Origin: Mycobacterium lepraemurium
GTDB lineage: Bacteria; Actinomycetota; Actinomycetes; Mycobacteriales; Mycobacteriaceae
Length of the DNA: 64,000 nt
Assembly: GCA_002291465.1 (NCBI GenBank)
Contig: CP021238.1
Location: 2,232,001-2,296,000, forward strand
Direction: 5' to 3'
The stretch's first letter is position 1, and each line of letters starts with the position of its first letter. A model generated the notes under the pieces. That model was not told the origin of the DNA, did no database searches, and saw nothing but the letters and a program-made list of their open reading frames with translations. Below, piece by piece: positions 42,976 through 53,041 of the stretch. Both the position numbers and the translations under genes were made by a program.

Positions 42976-43665
42976 ATGAGTCCCGATACCGCGTCGAGAC
43001 CCCGATCGGCTGGAGGCCAGATGGTTGACCGCGCGATGCTGCTCGGCTTGCTGCCCGACGGCCTGGCCACCCTCGATCCGACCGCCCGCACCGTCGTCAC
43101 CGCGGCGCGCACCTGTTTCACCGAGCGCGGCTTCTCCAACACCACCATGCAGGATATCGCCGACGCGGCCGGCGTCGGCGTGGCCACCGTCTACCGCCGC
43201 TTCCGGCACAAGCGAAACCTGGTGCGGCTGGCCATCATCGACGAATCCGTGCGGCTGAGCACCCTGATCTCCGACGTCGCGGGACGCGTGGCGAGCGCCG
43301 AAGAAGGCATCGCCGAGGTGTTCGCCGTGTTCGTCCACGAAGCGTCGGCCCCCAAGCTGCTGACCCGCAGCATCCGGGAATCGCCCGCGGCCGGCGAGCT
43401 GTCCGCGTTCTTGACCGACGAGCATCTGATCGCCATCTCGCGCACCTACATCGCGAGCTGGTTGCGCCGCTGGCAGGAGCGCGGTGAACTGGCCGACGAC
43501 CTCGACACCGAGGTGGTCAGTGAGATGATCGGGCGGCTGATCATCTCGCTCATCGAGACGCCCAAGTCCGTCATCCCGGTCTACAACCTCGCCAAGGCCC
43601 GCGATTTCGCCCGCCGGTACCTGGTGCCGCTGGTGTTGTCGGCCCCGGCGGCGCTATCCGGCTGA
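42976..43665 (+). CDS. TetR/AcrR-family transcriptional regulator
   Basis: A 229-residue regulator. The N-terminal helix-turn-helix TVVTAARTCFTERGFSNTTMQDIADAAGVGVATVYRRFRHKRNLV occupies residues about 39-84. The rest is the ligand-binding and dimer domain. ATG 42976 (MSPDTASRPRSAGG) or ATG 43021 (MVDRAMLLGLLP) may be the start; the second begins closer to conserved sequence. It probably regulated the adjacent oxygenase gene, which is now broken, leaving the regulator possibly orphaned. Confidence 0.83.
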   Translation: MSPDTASRPRSAGGQMVDRAMLLGLLPDGLATLDPTARTVVTAARTCFTERGFSNTTMQDIADAAGVGVATVYRRFRHKRNLVRLAIIDESVRLSTLISDVAGRVASAEEGIAEVFAVFVHEASAPKLLTRSIRESPAAGELSAFLTDEHLIAISRTYIASWLRRWQERGELADDLDTEVVSEMIGRLIISLIETPKSVIPVYNLAKARDFARRYLVPLVLSAPAALSG

Positions 43666-43668
43666 TCG

Positions 43669-43708
43669 GGCAACGGGCACAAGACGAAGGCAACGGGCAC
43701 AAGACGAA
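43669..43708. repeat. Exact 20-bp tandem duplication between the TetR gene and gcvB
   Basis: The unit GGCAACGGGCACAAGACGAA occurs twice without spacer or mismatch in the short gap between the convergent TetR and gcvB stops. Its unit length equals that of the mbtL duplication. Confidence 0.95.
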
Positions 43709-43712
43709 TGGG

Positions 43713-46538
<2,826 letters not shown>

Positions 46539-46582
46539 GGGAAACTCCTGACGAAGACGCTCGGGGCGAGGACGGCGGTGCT

Positions 46583-46803
46583 GCGGTGGTCCTCTCCCTC
46601 TGTCTTCACCCGTTCGCCGGGCGCCTGAGAGATTCGGCGGCCAGCGCTGTCGCGGCCGCCTTTCCCCATCGGCGGGTGCAGGCCCGAGGGCCGGCACCGC
46701 TTTCCAGAGGCATCATGTCTCGTGCGGTCCGGGTGCCTGAGAGGTTGACGGAGAGGTGTTGCTCCTTCGGCGTCCATGACTGGCCGTCACGGAACTCTCC
46801 CGC
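46583..46803 (-). promoter_or_regulatory. Tandem glycine riboswitch controlling gcvB
   Basis: Read on the minus strand, two glycine aptamers follow each other. The first has GGGAGAGTTCC, then GCCGAAGGAGCAA, CCTCTCAGGCACC and ATGATGCCTCTGGAAAG. The second has CCGATGGGGAAAGGCGG, AATCTCTCAGGCGCCC and GACAGAGGGAGAGG. These are the conserved bulges of the gcvT-type RNA. The element lies just upstream of the gcvB start, so glycine should switch on its own breakdown. Confidence 0.93.
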
Positions 46804-46871
46804 TCGAATGCGATGCGCCGCTCAGTTTACCCGCCCGCGCCGGCCGCCCACGCGCGCGGCGCCGGGCGTGA

Positions 46872-47501
46872 TCAGCCGATCTTGCGGTCGCGGTGCTTGC
46901 GCCGGGAGGCCAGCTCGTCCTCCGGCTCGGCGATCGACTCGCCGCCGTCGGCCCGCTCGCCGGGGAAGCCCGCGATGACGCCGGTCAGCTCGCGCATGGC
47001 GCCGGAGACCGCGATGCCGAATACGCCCTGCCCGCCCTGCAGCAGGTCGACGACCTCCTCGGCCGACGTGCACTCGTACACGGTGGTGCCGTCGGAGAAC
47101 AGGGTGATGTTGGCCAGGTCCTCCACCCCGCGCTGGCGCAGGTGGTCGACAGCCACGCGGATGTTGTGCAGTGAGATGCCGGTGTCGAGCAGCCGTTTGA
47201 CGATCTTGAGCACCAGGATGTCTTTGAAGGAGTAGAGCCGCTGGCTGCCGGAGCCCGCCGCGCTGCGGATCGACGGCACCACCAGCGAGGTGCGGGCCCA
47301 GTAGTCCAGCTGCCGGTAGGTGATGCCGACGATCTGGCAGGCGCTCGGGCCGCGGTAGCCGACGAGTTCGTCGGGCACCGAGTCGTCGGGGAACAATCCG
47401 GGCTGGACCAGCGCGGCGGCCGCGGTGCCGCTGCGCTCACCGGTGCCCGCATTCCCGTCCTCGGCCAAATTGAGCTGCTCGTGGCGTGGCTGCTCGCTCA
47501 C
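46872..47501 (-). CDS. resR: MerR-type transcriptional regulator (Rv1830-like, ResR/McdR)
   Basis: A 209-residue protein from GTG 47501 (VSEQPRHEQLNLAEDG). The winged MerR-type DNA-binding part is GPSACQIVGITYRQLDYWARTSLVVPSIRSAAGSGSQRLYSFKDILVLKIVKRLLDTGISLHNIRVAVDHL (residues about 50-120). The M. tuberculosis orthologue regulates growth and division genes and is a site of drug-resilience mutations, as I recall. A hydrophilic charged tail ends EDELASRRKHRDRKIG. It is intact and forms a regulatory cluster with the DUF151 and Rv1828-like genes. Confidence 0.88.
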   Translation of the reverse strand: MSEQPRHEQLNLAEDGNAGTGERSGTAAAALVQPGLFPDDSVPDELVGYRGPSACQIVGITYRQLDYWARTSLVVPSIRSAAGSGSQRLYSFKDILVLKIVKRLLDTGISLHNIRVAVDHLRQRGVEDLANITLFSDGTTVYECTSAEEVVDLLQGGQGVFGIAVSGAMRELTGVIAGFPGERADGGESIAEPEDELASRRKHRDRKIG

Positions 47502-47783
47502 GGTGGTTCCTTCCCGCGATCGCGCTCTCGTCGGTAGCTGCGTCTCCAAGGCTGCATCGCAGCCACGTCCGCTCAGGCCCGGGTGCTAGTGAGCTTACGC
47601 TTGTCGATAGCCGCCGCGCCTGAAGTCGTCCTCAAAGTATGGCCGTCGCGGGCCCAAGTGGGCGAGCTATCCGCCAGCGTGTCGACATCACGCCGCCAGT
47701 CGAGACGCATCCGTGATATCGCCCTCCAGGCTAATCCAGCCGCCGCGTCGTTCCCAAAGCGCTGGTCGCGGGCGGGGAAGAAT
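47502..47783. other. Intergenic region between Rv1830-like and DUF151 genes
   Basis: 282 bp with no convincing coding sequence. It probably carries the promoter of the Rv1830-like gene. No clear dyad, repeat or RNA motif was recognised. Confidence 0.4.
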
Positions 47784-48278
47784 CTAGGTGGCCTTGAAAT
47801 CGTCGGGCGAGACGCTGTCGAGGAATTCCTTGAACTTCTCCACCTCGTCCTCGCGGACGGCGGTGCCGCCCTCCTCGTCGCTCTCGTCCGGAATGAGCAG
47901 CCCGGCCTGGGCCAGCACCGCCTCCTCGACGTAGATGGGGACGCCGACGCGCAGCGCGATCGCCACCGAATCCGAGGGGCGCGCCGACACCGTGATGTTG
48001 CGGTCGAACACCAGGTCTGCGTAGAAAGTCCCCTCCTGCAGATCGACGATCCGCACCTCTTTCAGCGAATGGCCAAGCGCGGCAATGACATCCCTGATCA
48101 AATCGTGCGTCAACGGGCGAGGCGGCTCAACGCCTTGCTGCTCGAGGGCGATGGCGGCAGCCTCTGACTGACCGATCCAGATCGGCAGGTAACGGTCACC
48201 GTTGGTTTCGCGCAGTAACAACACCGGCTGGTTTTGCGGCTGCTCTACGCGAATGCCGACAACACGAACTTCACCCAT
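47784..48278 (-). CDS. DUF151 (BFN-domain) bifunctional-nuclease family protein (Rv1829-like)
   Basis: A 164-residue protein with the complete BFN domain: VVGIRVEQPQNQPVLLLRETNGDRYLPIWIGQSEAAAIALEQQGVEPPRPLTHDLI then GTFYADLVFDRNITVSARPSDSVAIALRVGVPIYVEE. An acidic C-terminal tail follows (DESDEEGGTAVREDEVEKFKEFLDSVSPDDF). Plant homologues have nuclease activity; the bacterial role is unknown. The conserved linkage to the MerR-type regulators and garA suggests a shared growth-control module. It is intact. Confidence 0.9.
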   Translation of the reverse strand: MGEVRVVGIRVEQPQNQPVLLLRETNGDRYLPIWIGQSEAAAIALEQQGVEPPRPLTHDLIRDVIAALGHSLKEVRIVDLQEGTFYADLVFDRNITVSARPSDSVAIALRVGVPIYVEEAVLAQAGLLIPDESDEEGGTAVREDEVEKFKEFLDSVSPDDFKAT

Positions 48279-48391
48279 TTGTGTCTGCCCTCCGCATTAG
48301 TGGCACCGGTTGATTGGTACTCGCCAGCGACGACGAGGTCAAAAAAAACCGCCCCACTGCCGAAACCAAGCTGTCGACCGAAGTCTAGTCC

Positions 48392-49144
48392 TCAGCGATC
48401 GAGAACGTCGCGAACGGCGGATTTGATCAACGACGTGTGCAACGTAATGGCCAGCGCCGCAACCTCACGCGCCAAGTCGTCGGCGCGATCGCGGGCGCCC
48501 GCCTTGCCGGCTTTGCCTACCGGCCCGGCGATTTGGGCGATCAGGTCCGACTGCCGGTCGGCCGCCGAGCGGAACGCGCGCAGATGCCGCGGCTCGACGC
48601 CGTAGTCCGACAGCGCCCGCGCGCACTGCAGGATCACGACGGCGTGCTCGTCGAAGAACCCGGCGGGCCCGGTGGTGATGATCCCGGCCTTGAGCAACGC
48701 CGTCAGCAGTTCGTCGTCGACGCCCGCGCGCCGCAGCAGCTCTTCGCGGCTGAGCCGGACGTGGGCCGGGGCCACCGCCGAGGTGTCCGAGCCGAGGCCC
48801 GCGGTGGCGCCGGCGTCGGTTCCGGGCACCGACACCAGCCGGGGTGCGGTGTAGGGGGTGTTGAAGGCGGGCAGCTCGCCGTCGGGTTGGGCGTCCAGCT
48901 GCGCCCGGATGACCTTCAGCGGCAGGTAGTGATCGCGCTGCGCCGTAAGGATGAAACGCAACCGCGCGCAGTCGTACGCGGTGAACCTTCGATACCCCGA
49001 CGCGGCCCGTTGTGGCATCACCAGCCCTTCGGCCTCCAAGAAGCGAATCTTGGAGATGGTGACATCGGGGAAGTCCGGCCTCAACAATTCCAGGACCGCC
49101 CCGATCGACATCCCGGCCAGCGCCGAGCTATCGGGTACGCTCAC
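48392..49144 (-). CDS. MerR-family regulator (Rv1828-like)
   Basis: A 250-residue protein. The MerR winged helix is [71 protein letters not shown] (residues about 13-82). A linker rich in Gly/Ala/Ser (about 95-120) and a C-terminal effector-like domain follow. The start GTG shares a base with the garA stop (TAGTG), so the two are translationally coupled. It is intact. Confidence 0.9.
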   Translation of the reverse strand: MSVPDSSALAGMSIGAVLELLRPDFPDVTISKIRFLEAEGLVMPQRAASGYRRFTAYDCARLRFILTAQRDHYLPLKVIRAQLDAQPDGELPAFNTPYTAPRLVSVPGTDAGATAGLGSDTSAVAPAHVRLSREELLRRAGVDDELLTALLKAGIITTGPAGFFDEHAVVILQCARALSDYGVEPRHLRAFRSAADRQSDLIAQIAGPVGKAGKAGARDRADDLAREVAALAITLHTSLIKSAVRDVLDR

Positions 49145-49623
49145 TAGCCTGAAGAACCTCCGTCCTCACCCTGCTTGGGCCCGGTCAGAAACACCAAGCG
49201 GAACTTGCCGATCTGCACTTCGTCGCCGTTGGCCAGTACCGCGGAGTCCACGGGTTCCCGGTTGACGTAAGTGCCGTTGAGACTACCAACGTCGACCACG
49301 CTGAATTCGTTGTTTTCCAACCTGAATTCGGCATGCCGGCGGCTGACGGTGACGTCGTCGAGGAAAACGTCGCTGTCCGGGTGCCGGCCCGCCGAGGTGG
49401 TGGACTGGTCTAGCAGAAACCGCGATCCGGCATTGGGTCCGCGCTTGACGACCAGCAACGCCGAGCCCGCCGGCAACCCCTCCACCCCGGAGACCGCGCT
49501 CTCGGTGCCCGCCTGGGCGGGCACGTCCAGCTCGTTGAGGAAGTCGGCACGGAAGACGGAAGTCGTCTCTACCGTGACTTCGTCCCCGCTTTGGTCCTGA
49601 CTTCCAGAGTCCATGTCCGTCAC
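49144..49623 (-). CDS. garA: FHA-domain metabolic regulator GarA
   Basis: A 159-residue protein that, unphosphorylated, inhibits alpha-ketoglutarate dehydrogenase and NAD-glutamate dehydrogenase and activates glutamate synthase. The N-terminal VTVETTSVF carries adjacent T20 and T21, the PknG/PknB targets. The FHA domain covers residues about 55-145, with [49 protein letters not shown] containing the phosphothreonine-binding GRH, SRRH and N residues. It is nearly identical to Rv1827. It is intact. Confidence 0.97.
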   Translation of the reverse strand: MTDMDSGSQDQSGDEVTVETTSVFRADFLNELDVPAQAGTESAVSGVEGLPAGSALLVVKRGPNAGSRFLLDQSTTSAGRHPDSDVFLDDVTVSRRHAEFRLENNEFSVVDVGSLNGTYVNREPVDSAVLANGDEVQIGKFRLVFLTGPKQGEDGGSSG

Positions 49624-49933
49624 GCGCTGCTCCTCACTGGCCGCTGTGGCGTTGTCTGTCCGGGCCGCTCGGCCGGCCGTCGCACCGGGCTCGTCCGCCC
49701 GGTATGCCGCCTACTGCCGTCTCGTAGTTTCAGTGTCTTACACGTGTCATTCACCGGTCTTCAAAGGCCCTTCACGGATCGCTGCACGGATCCCTTCACC
49801 GATCGATGTATCGACGGTACCGCGCACGTCGCCGCAATGCGCCCACCACCTGACGATCCGAAACGTTGATTTCCCCCGTGTGCCGGCCGCACCGCTCGCT
49901 TGGCCGGGCGGGCTGCAGGGACATTAGCAACCG
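49624..49933. other. Intergenic region gcvH / garA with short direct repeats
   Basis: 310 bp upstream of garA. Three related pieces, TTCACGGATCGCTG, CACGGATCCC and TTCACCGATCGATG, lie between about 49772 and 49808, spaced roughly 10-20 bp. They could be an operator array for garA. No gene is visible. Confidence 0.4.
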
Positions 49934-50332
49934 TCATTCGGTCAGCGTTCCGCGGTAAGCCTCGGCGTCGAGCAGTGCGGTGATGGCCGACTCCAAGGCG
50001 GCGGCGTCGGACACCTGGACATCCAGCAACCAGCCGGCCCCGTACGGGTCGGAGTTGACCAGCTGCGGGCTGCCTTCCAGGTCGGTGTTGACCGCCGTCA
50101 CCGTGCCCGACACGGGGGCGTAGAGGTCCGACACCGATTTCGTGGATTCGACCTCGCCGAAGGATTCCCCCGCGGTCAGCTGCGCGCCCACCTCGGGCAG
50201 CTGAACGAAAACGACGTCACCCAACGCCGACTGGGCGAAGTCGGTGATGCCCACCCGCACGGTGTCATCACCGCTTCGGCGAACCCATTCGTGTTCGGCG
50301 GTGTAGTGCAGGTCGGGCGGGATGTCGCTCAC
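49934..50332 (-). CDS. gcvH: Glycine cleavage system H protein
   Basis: A 132-residue lipoyl carrier shuttling the aminomethyl intermediate between P, T and L proteins. The lipoylated Lys is in [19 protein letters not shown] (residues about 58-76). The start [10 protein letters not shown] is typical. GTG 50332 ([16 protein letters not shown]) is preferred by homology; an upstream ATG at 50362 would overlap the preceding gene. It is intact and not preceded by a riboswitch, unlike gcvB. Confidence 0.95.
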   Translation of the reverse strand: MSDIPPDLHYTAEHEWVRRSGDDTVRVGITDFAQSALGDVVFVQLPEVGAQLTAGESFGEVESTKSVSDLYAPVSGTVTAVNTDLEGSPQLVNSDPYGAGWLLDVQVSDAAALESAITALLDAEAYRGTLTE

Positions 50333-50358
50333 GGTGATCCTGTCTGTTCGGGAGTGGC

Positions 50359-51018
50359 TCACTTGACGGGCTGAGCGTATTGGTGCGGTTTTGGTTGCCG
50401 CAAGGTGGTCACGTCCACCCGGTCGGCCTGCTGGACGGACATCCGTCCGCCCACCCGCTTGACGGTGTCCTGTGCGCCACCGGGAATGTTCATGGCCGCG
50501 GCCAGGGTGGGCGGATCGCCAATCGCCATAATCGAATACGACGGCGACAGCGTTTTCGAGTCGATGGTCAACGACCCCGGCATACCCGCCACCCAGGTGT
50601 CCACACCCACCCGCACCGACTGGTGCGCGTCGTTGACTTCGAGCGCCTCGGCGCCGGCGGCGCGCAGCTCGTTGACCACGTCGAGCATCGCCTCGGGGGA
50701 CACTCCCGGCGCGGGGTCGTCGATCGTGACGGTGACACCGGGCCCGGTGGCGCCCACCGCACCGACCAGGATGGACAGCGCCGCCAGCAGGGATTGCGCG
50801 GACTGGATGGCGGCCTGGTCGTTATTGCCGGACGCCTGAAGCGAATTCAGCGTGTTCTGCAGTTCGCTCACCTCGGCGCTGAGCGTGCCCTCGCGCTGCC
50901 GCAACGAGTCCAGCAACACCAACAGGTCCGCGGGCCGCGCCGTCTCCAGCGAGTCCCCCGATTCGGTCTGGCGGACCTGGGTGACGATCGCGATGCCCAG
51001 CAGCAGACACAACAGCAC
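50359..51018 (-). pseudogene. DUF881 protein (Rv1825-like) lacking its 5' end
   Basis: The DUF881 body is complete: SLRQREGTLSAEVSELQNTLNSLQASG (coiled coil), [50 protein letters not shown], and the end [22 protein letters not shown]. Upstream, only GRSRFGFGTLAVLLCLLLGIAIVTQV of the N-terminus remains recognisable (to about 51051). Then the 53-bp inverted repeat begins. The roughly 35-50 residues and start codon expected before it are missing. A GTG at 51018 could initiate a shortened protein with a trimmed membrane helix. Confidence 0.75.
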
Positions 51019-51058
51019 GGCCAGGGTGCCGAAACCGAACCGGGAACGGCCCCGCGCA

Positions 51059-51111
51059 GCATCCCGGACAACCCGGTGCGGCGCAGCGCCGCACCGGGTT
51101 GTCCGGGATGC
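51059..51111. repeat. 53-bp perfect inverted repeat at the Rv1824/Rv1825 junction
   Basis: Arms of 26 bp (51059-51084 and 51086-51111) are exact reverse complements around a single A at 51085. The left arm begins GCATCCCGGACAACCCGGTG. It lies exactly where the 3' end of the Rv1824-like gene and the 5' end of the Rv1825-like gene should be. In single strand it would form an almost loopless cruciform. I recognise no transposon or known repeat family in it. Confidence 0.97.
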
Positions 51112-51394
51112 GGATACCCAGCACCACGATGATGGCCGTCGACAACTGGGTGCCCACCCCCAGCTGGTCGCCGACGTAGACGATCAGCGCGGCGACGAAG
51201 ACGTTGAACACGAACGAGATCACGAACACCTTCGGACCGAAGATGCGTTCCAGATACGCACGCAGACCGCCGAACACCGCGTCCAGCGCCGCGACCACCG
51301 CGATCGGCAGGTAGGGCTGCACGACCTCGGGCACCGACGGATGGAACACCAGGCCGAGCACGATGCCGATCGCCAGTGCCGCAATACCGATCAT
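51107..51394 (-). pseudogene. Small basic membrane protein (DUF1290, Rv1824-like), C-terminus replaced
   Basis: From ATG 51394 (MIGIAALAIGIVLGLVFHPSVPEVVQPYLPIAVVAALDAVFGGLRAYLERIFGPKVF) 96 residues follow the family through VVLGIRI. The last 15-25 residues expected are replaced by PDNPVRRCAAPGCPGC, encoded by the inverted repeat. That frame then runs on to a stop only at 50822. Three membrane helices remain. In other bacteria the gene clusters with DUF881 proteins near division genes; its function is unknown. The altered tail may or may not abolish activity. Confidence 0.75.
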
Positions 51395-51456
51395 GCGCGG
51401 CTTCCCGTGTCGCGCCGGAAGGGAAACCGGAATGGGAATCCTGTTCGGGATTCTTC

Positions 51457-52364
51457 TCACTGTGGCCCAATCTGCTTGGCGACCTTGACATCCCGGACCG
51501 ATCCGGCAGGCAGCGTTAGTCCGTCGGCGACATCCACGGTAACCACCACGCCGTAGGAGATCTGCAGCAGCCTCAGCCGCTGCATCCCCGGGCTGGTGTT
51601 GAGGGCGTCGCGCAGCGCGTGCGGCGGCCCGATCGCCAGGATCGTGTAGGGGCCGCTGGTCGGGTTGTTGTCCACCAGGATCGCGCCACCGGTCTGCCGG
51701 ATGGTCACGGTCGGGCCGATCCGCACGCCGCCGACCGAGACGACCTCGGCGACGCCGGCCCACAACGAGTTGACCACCAGCTGCAGGTCGCGGTCCAAGA
51801 TGATCTGCCTGCTGCCGCTGACCCGCTGCTTGGACACGTCGGAAAGGTTCGGGCCGGCGCCCGGATCGGTCACCGGCACCTTCAGGCCGGGGCCGATCAC
51901 CGCCGTGCTGGCCGCCGCCAGGCCGAGCGCGGCGAGGCGTTTGAGCAGCCGCTGCCCCTCGGCGTCGTCGGCCGGGGCGTGCCGCTGCACGTCGTCGACC
52001 TTCGCCGACAGCTCGTTGCGCCGCTGCGCCAACTTCGCCGCCGAGCCTTCCGTGGTCCGCACATTGCCCAGCAGCAGCTGCTGCGCGCTGCGCACCCCAG
52101 GGGCCACCGAGCGGGCCTGGGCGACCGCGGCCGCGAAGACAGTGGCTATCAGCAGCGCTGCCAGCGCCTGCCACAGCCAGCCGGACACCCGCCGGCGCCG
52201 GTTGCGCGTTTGGCCGCCGCCGCGGCGTAGCCGGGATCCAGATGCTCGGAGAGCAAGGCGCGCAGCAGCGAGGGCATCGGAATCCGCTGCGGGCGCGCCG
52301 CCAGGTGCGCGCTGTGACCGGCGTTGGGGTCATAGCCGCCGAGCGCGCGGTCCACGTCAGCCAT
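51457..52364 (-). pseudogene. DUF881 protein (Rv1823-like), frameshifted
   Basis: The start [18 protein letters not shown]...[28 protein letters not shown] (from ATG 52364) is followed near 52205 by loss of about one base. The rest [34 protein letters not shown] (membrane helix) and the DUF881 domain ([52 protein letters not shown]) are in another frame to the stop at 51457. The cytoplasmic N-terminus is therefore separated from the membrane and outer parts. The start overlaps the pgsA2 end by 8 bases. Confidence 0.82.
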
Positions 52365-52986
52365 GGTCGACGACCTTCGCCATGGTCGACGGGCGCGCCG
52401 CGCGGTCGACCTTGGGCATCCGGCGCACCACCAGCGTCATCTGCACCGCGTACTGCGCGAACGCCCACAGGTAGGCGTACAAGCCCCAGATCAGGAAGGC
52501 CCAGCCGCAGGCGCCCACCACGCGGCTCCACAATACGTCCCAGGTGCCCAACAGCACCAGCGGGAACCCGGACATCAACGCGAACGTCGCCGCCTTGCCG
52601 ATGTAGGTCACCGGCAGCGCCGACAGGCCGCGGCTCCACAGCAGCGGCAGCGTGGCGGCCAACAGGCCGTCGCGGGCGAGCAGGACGACGGCGAACCACC
52701 ACGGCACGATGCCGCTCAACGCCAGCACGACGGGCACGACCACCATGTAGAGGCGGTCCACCGCGGGGTCGAGCAGCACACCCAGCCGCGAGGACTGGTT
52801 GAGCAGCCGGGCGATTTTGCCGTCGGCCCAGTCCGAGGCGCCGCTGAACATCAGGATCGCCACCGCCCACCCGTTGGCGTGGGCGACCAGCAACGCGTAG
52901 ACGAACACGGGGATGACCGCCAGGCGGACCGCGCTGAGCGCGTTGGGCACCGTCAGCACCCGGTTGGGTGGAAGCACCGGCTCCAT
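52357..52986 (-). CDS. pgsA2: CDP-alcohol phosphatidyltransferase family protein
   Basis: A 209-residue membrane enzyme transferring a phosphatidyl group from CDP-diacylglycerol to an alcohol; the M. tuberculosis name suggests phosphatidylglycerophosphate or cardiolipin synthesis, unproven. The signature D-G-x2-A-R-x8-G-x3-D-x3-D is seen in [31 protein letters not shown] (residues about 52-82). Several helices follow. The ATG at 52986 ([15 protein letters not shown]) matches the orthologue; an ATG four codons upstream is an alternative. Its C-terminus ([10 protein letters not shown]) derives from a 13-bp direct repeat with the Rv1823 start. It is intact. Confidence 0.92.
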   Translation of the reverse strand: MEPVLPPNRVLTVPNALSAVRLAVIPVFVYALLVAHANGWAVAILMFSGASDWADGKIARLLNQSSRLGVLLDPAVDRLYMVVVPVVLALSGIVPWWFAVVLLARDGLLAATLPLLWSRGLSALPVTYIGKAATFALMSGFPLVLLGTWDVLWSRVVGACGWAFLIWGLYAYLWAFAQYAVQMTLVVRRMPKVDRAARPSTMAKVVDHG

Positions 52987-53041
52987 GTGCCGTGACATTA
53001 GCCAAGCGCGGCGCCCCGTGCGCGGCTGGCCGCGCACCCGG

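Noticed and set aside
51059..51111. Palindrome as a transposon end or rho-independent terminator
   Set aside because: No transposase, target duplication or U-tract is present, and it lies within coding sequence rather than after a stop.
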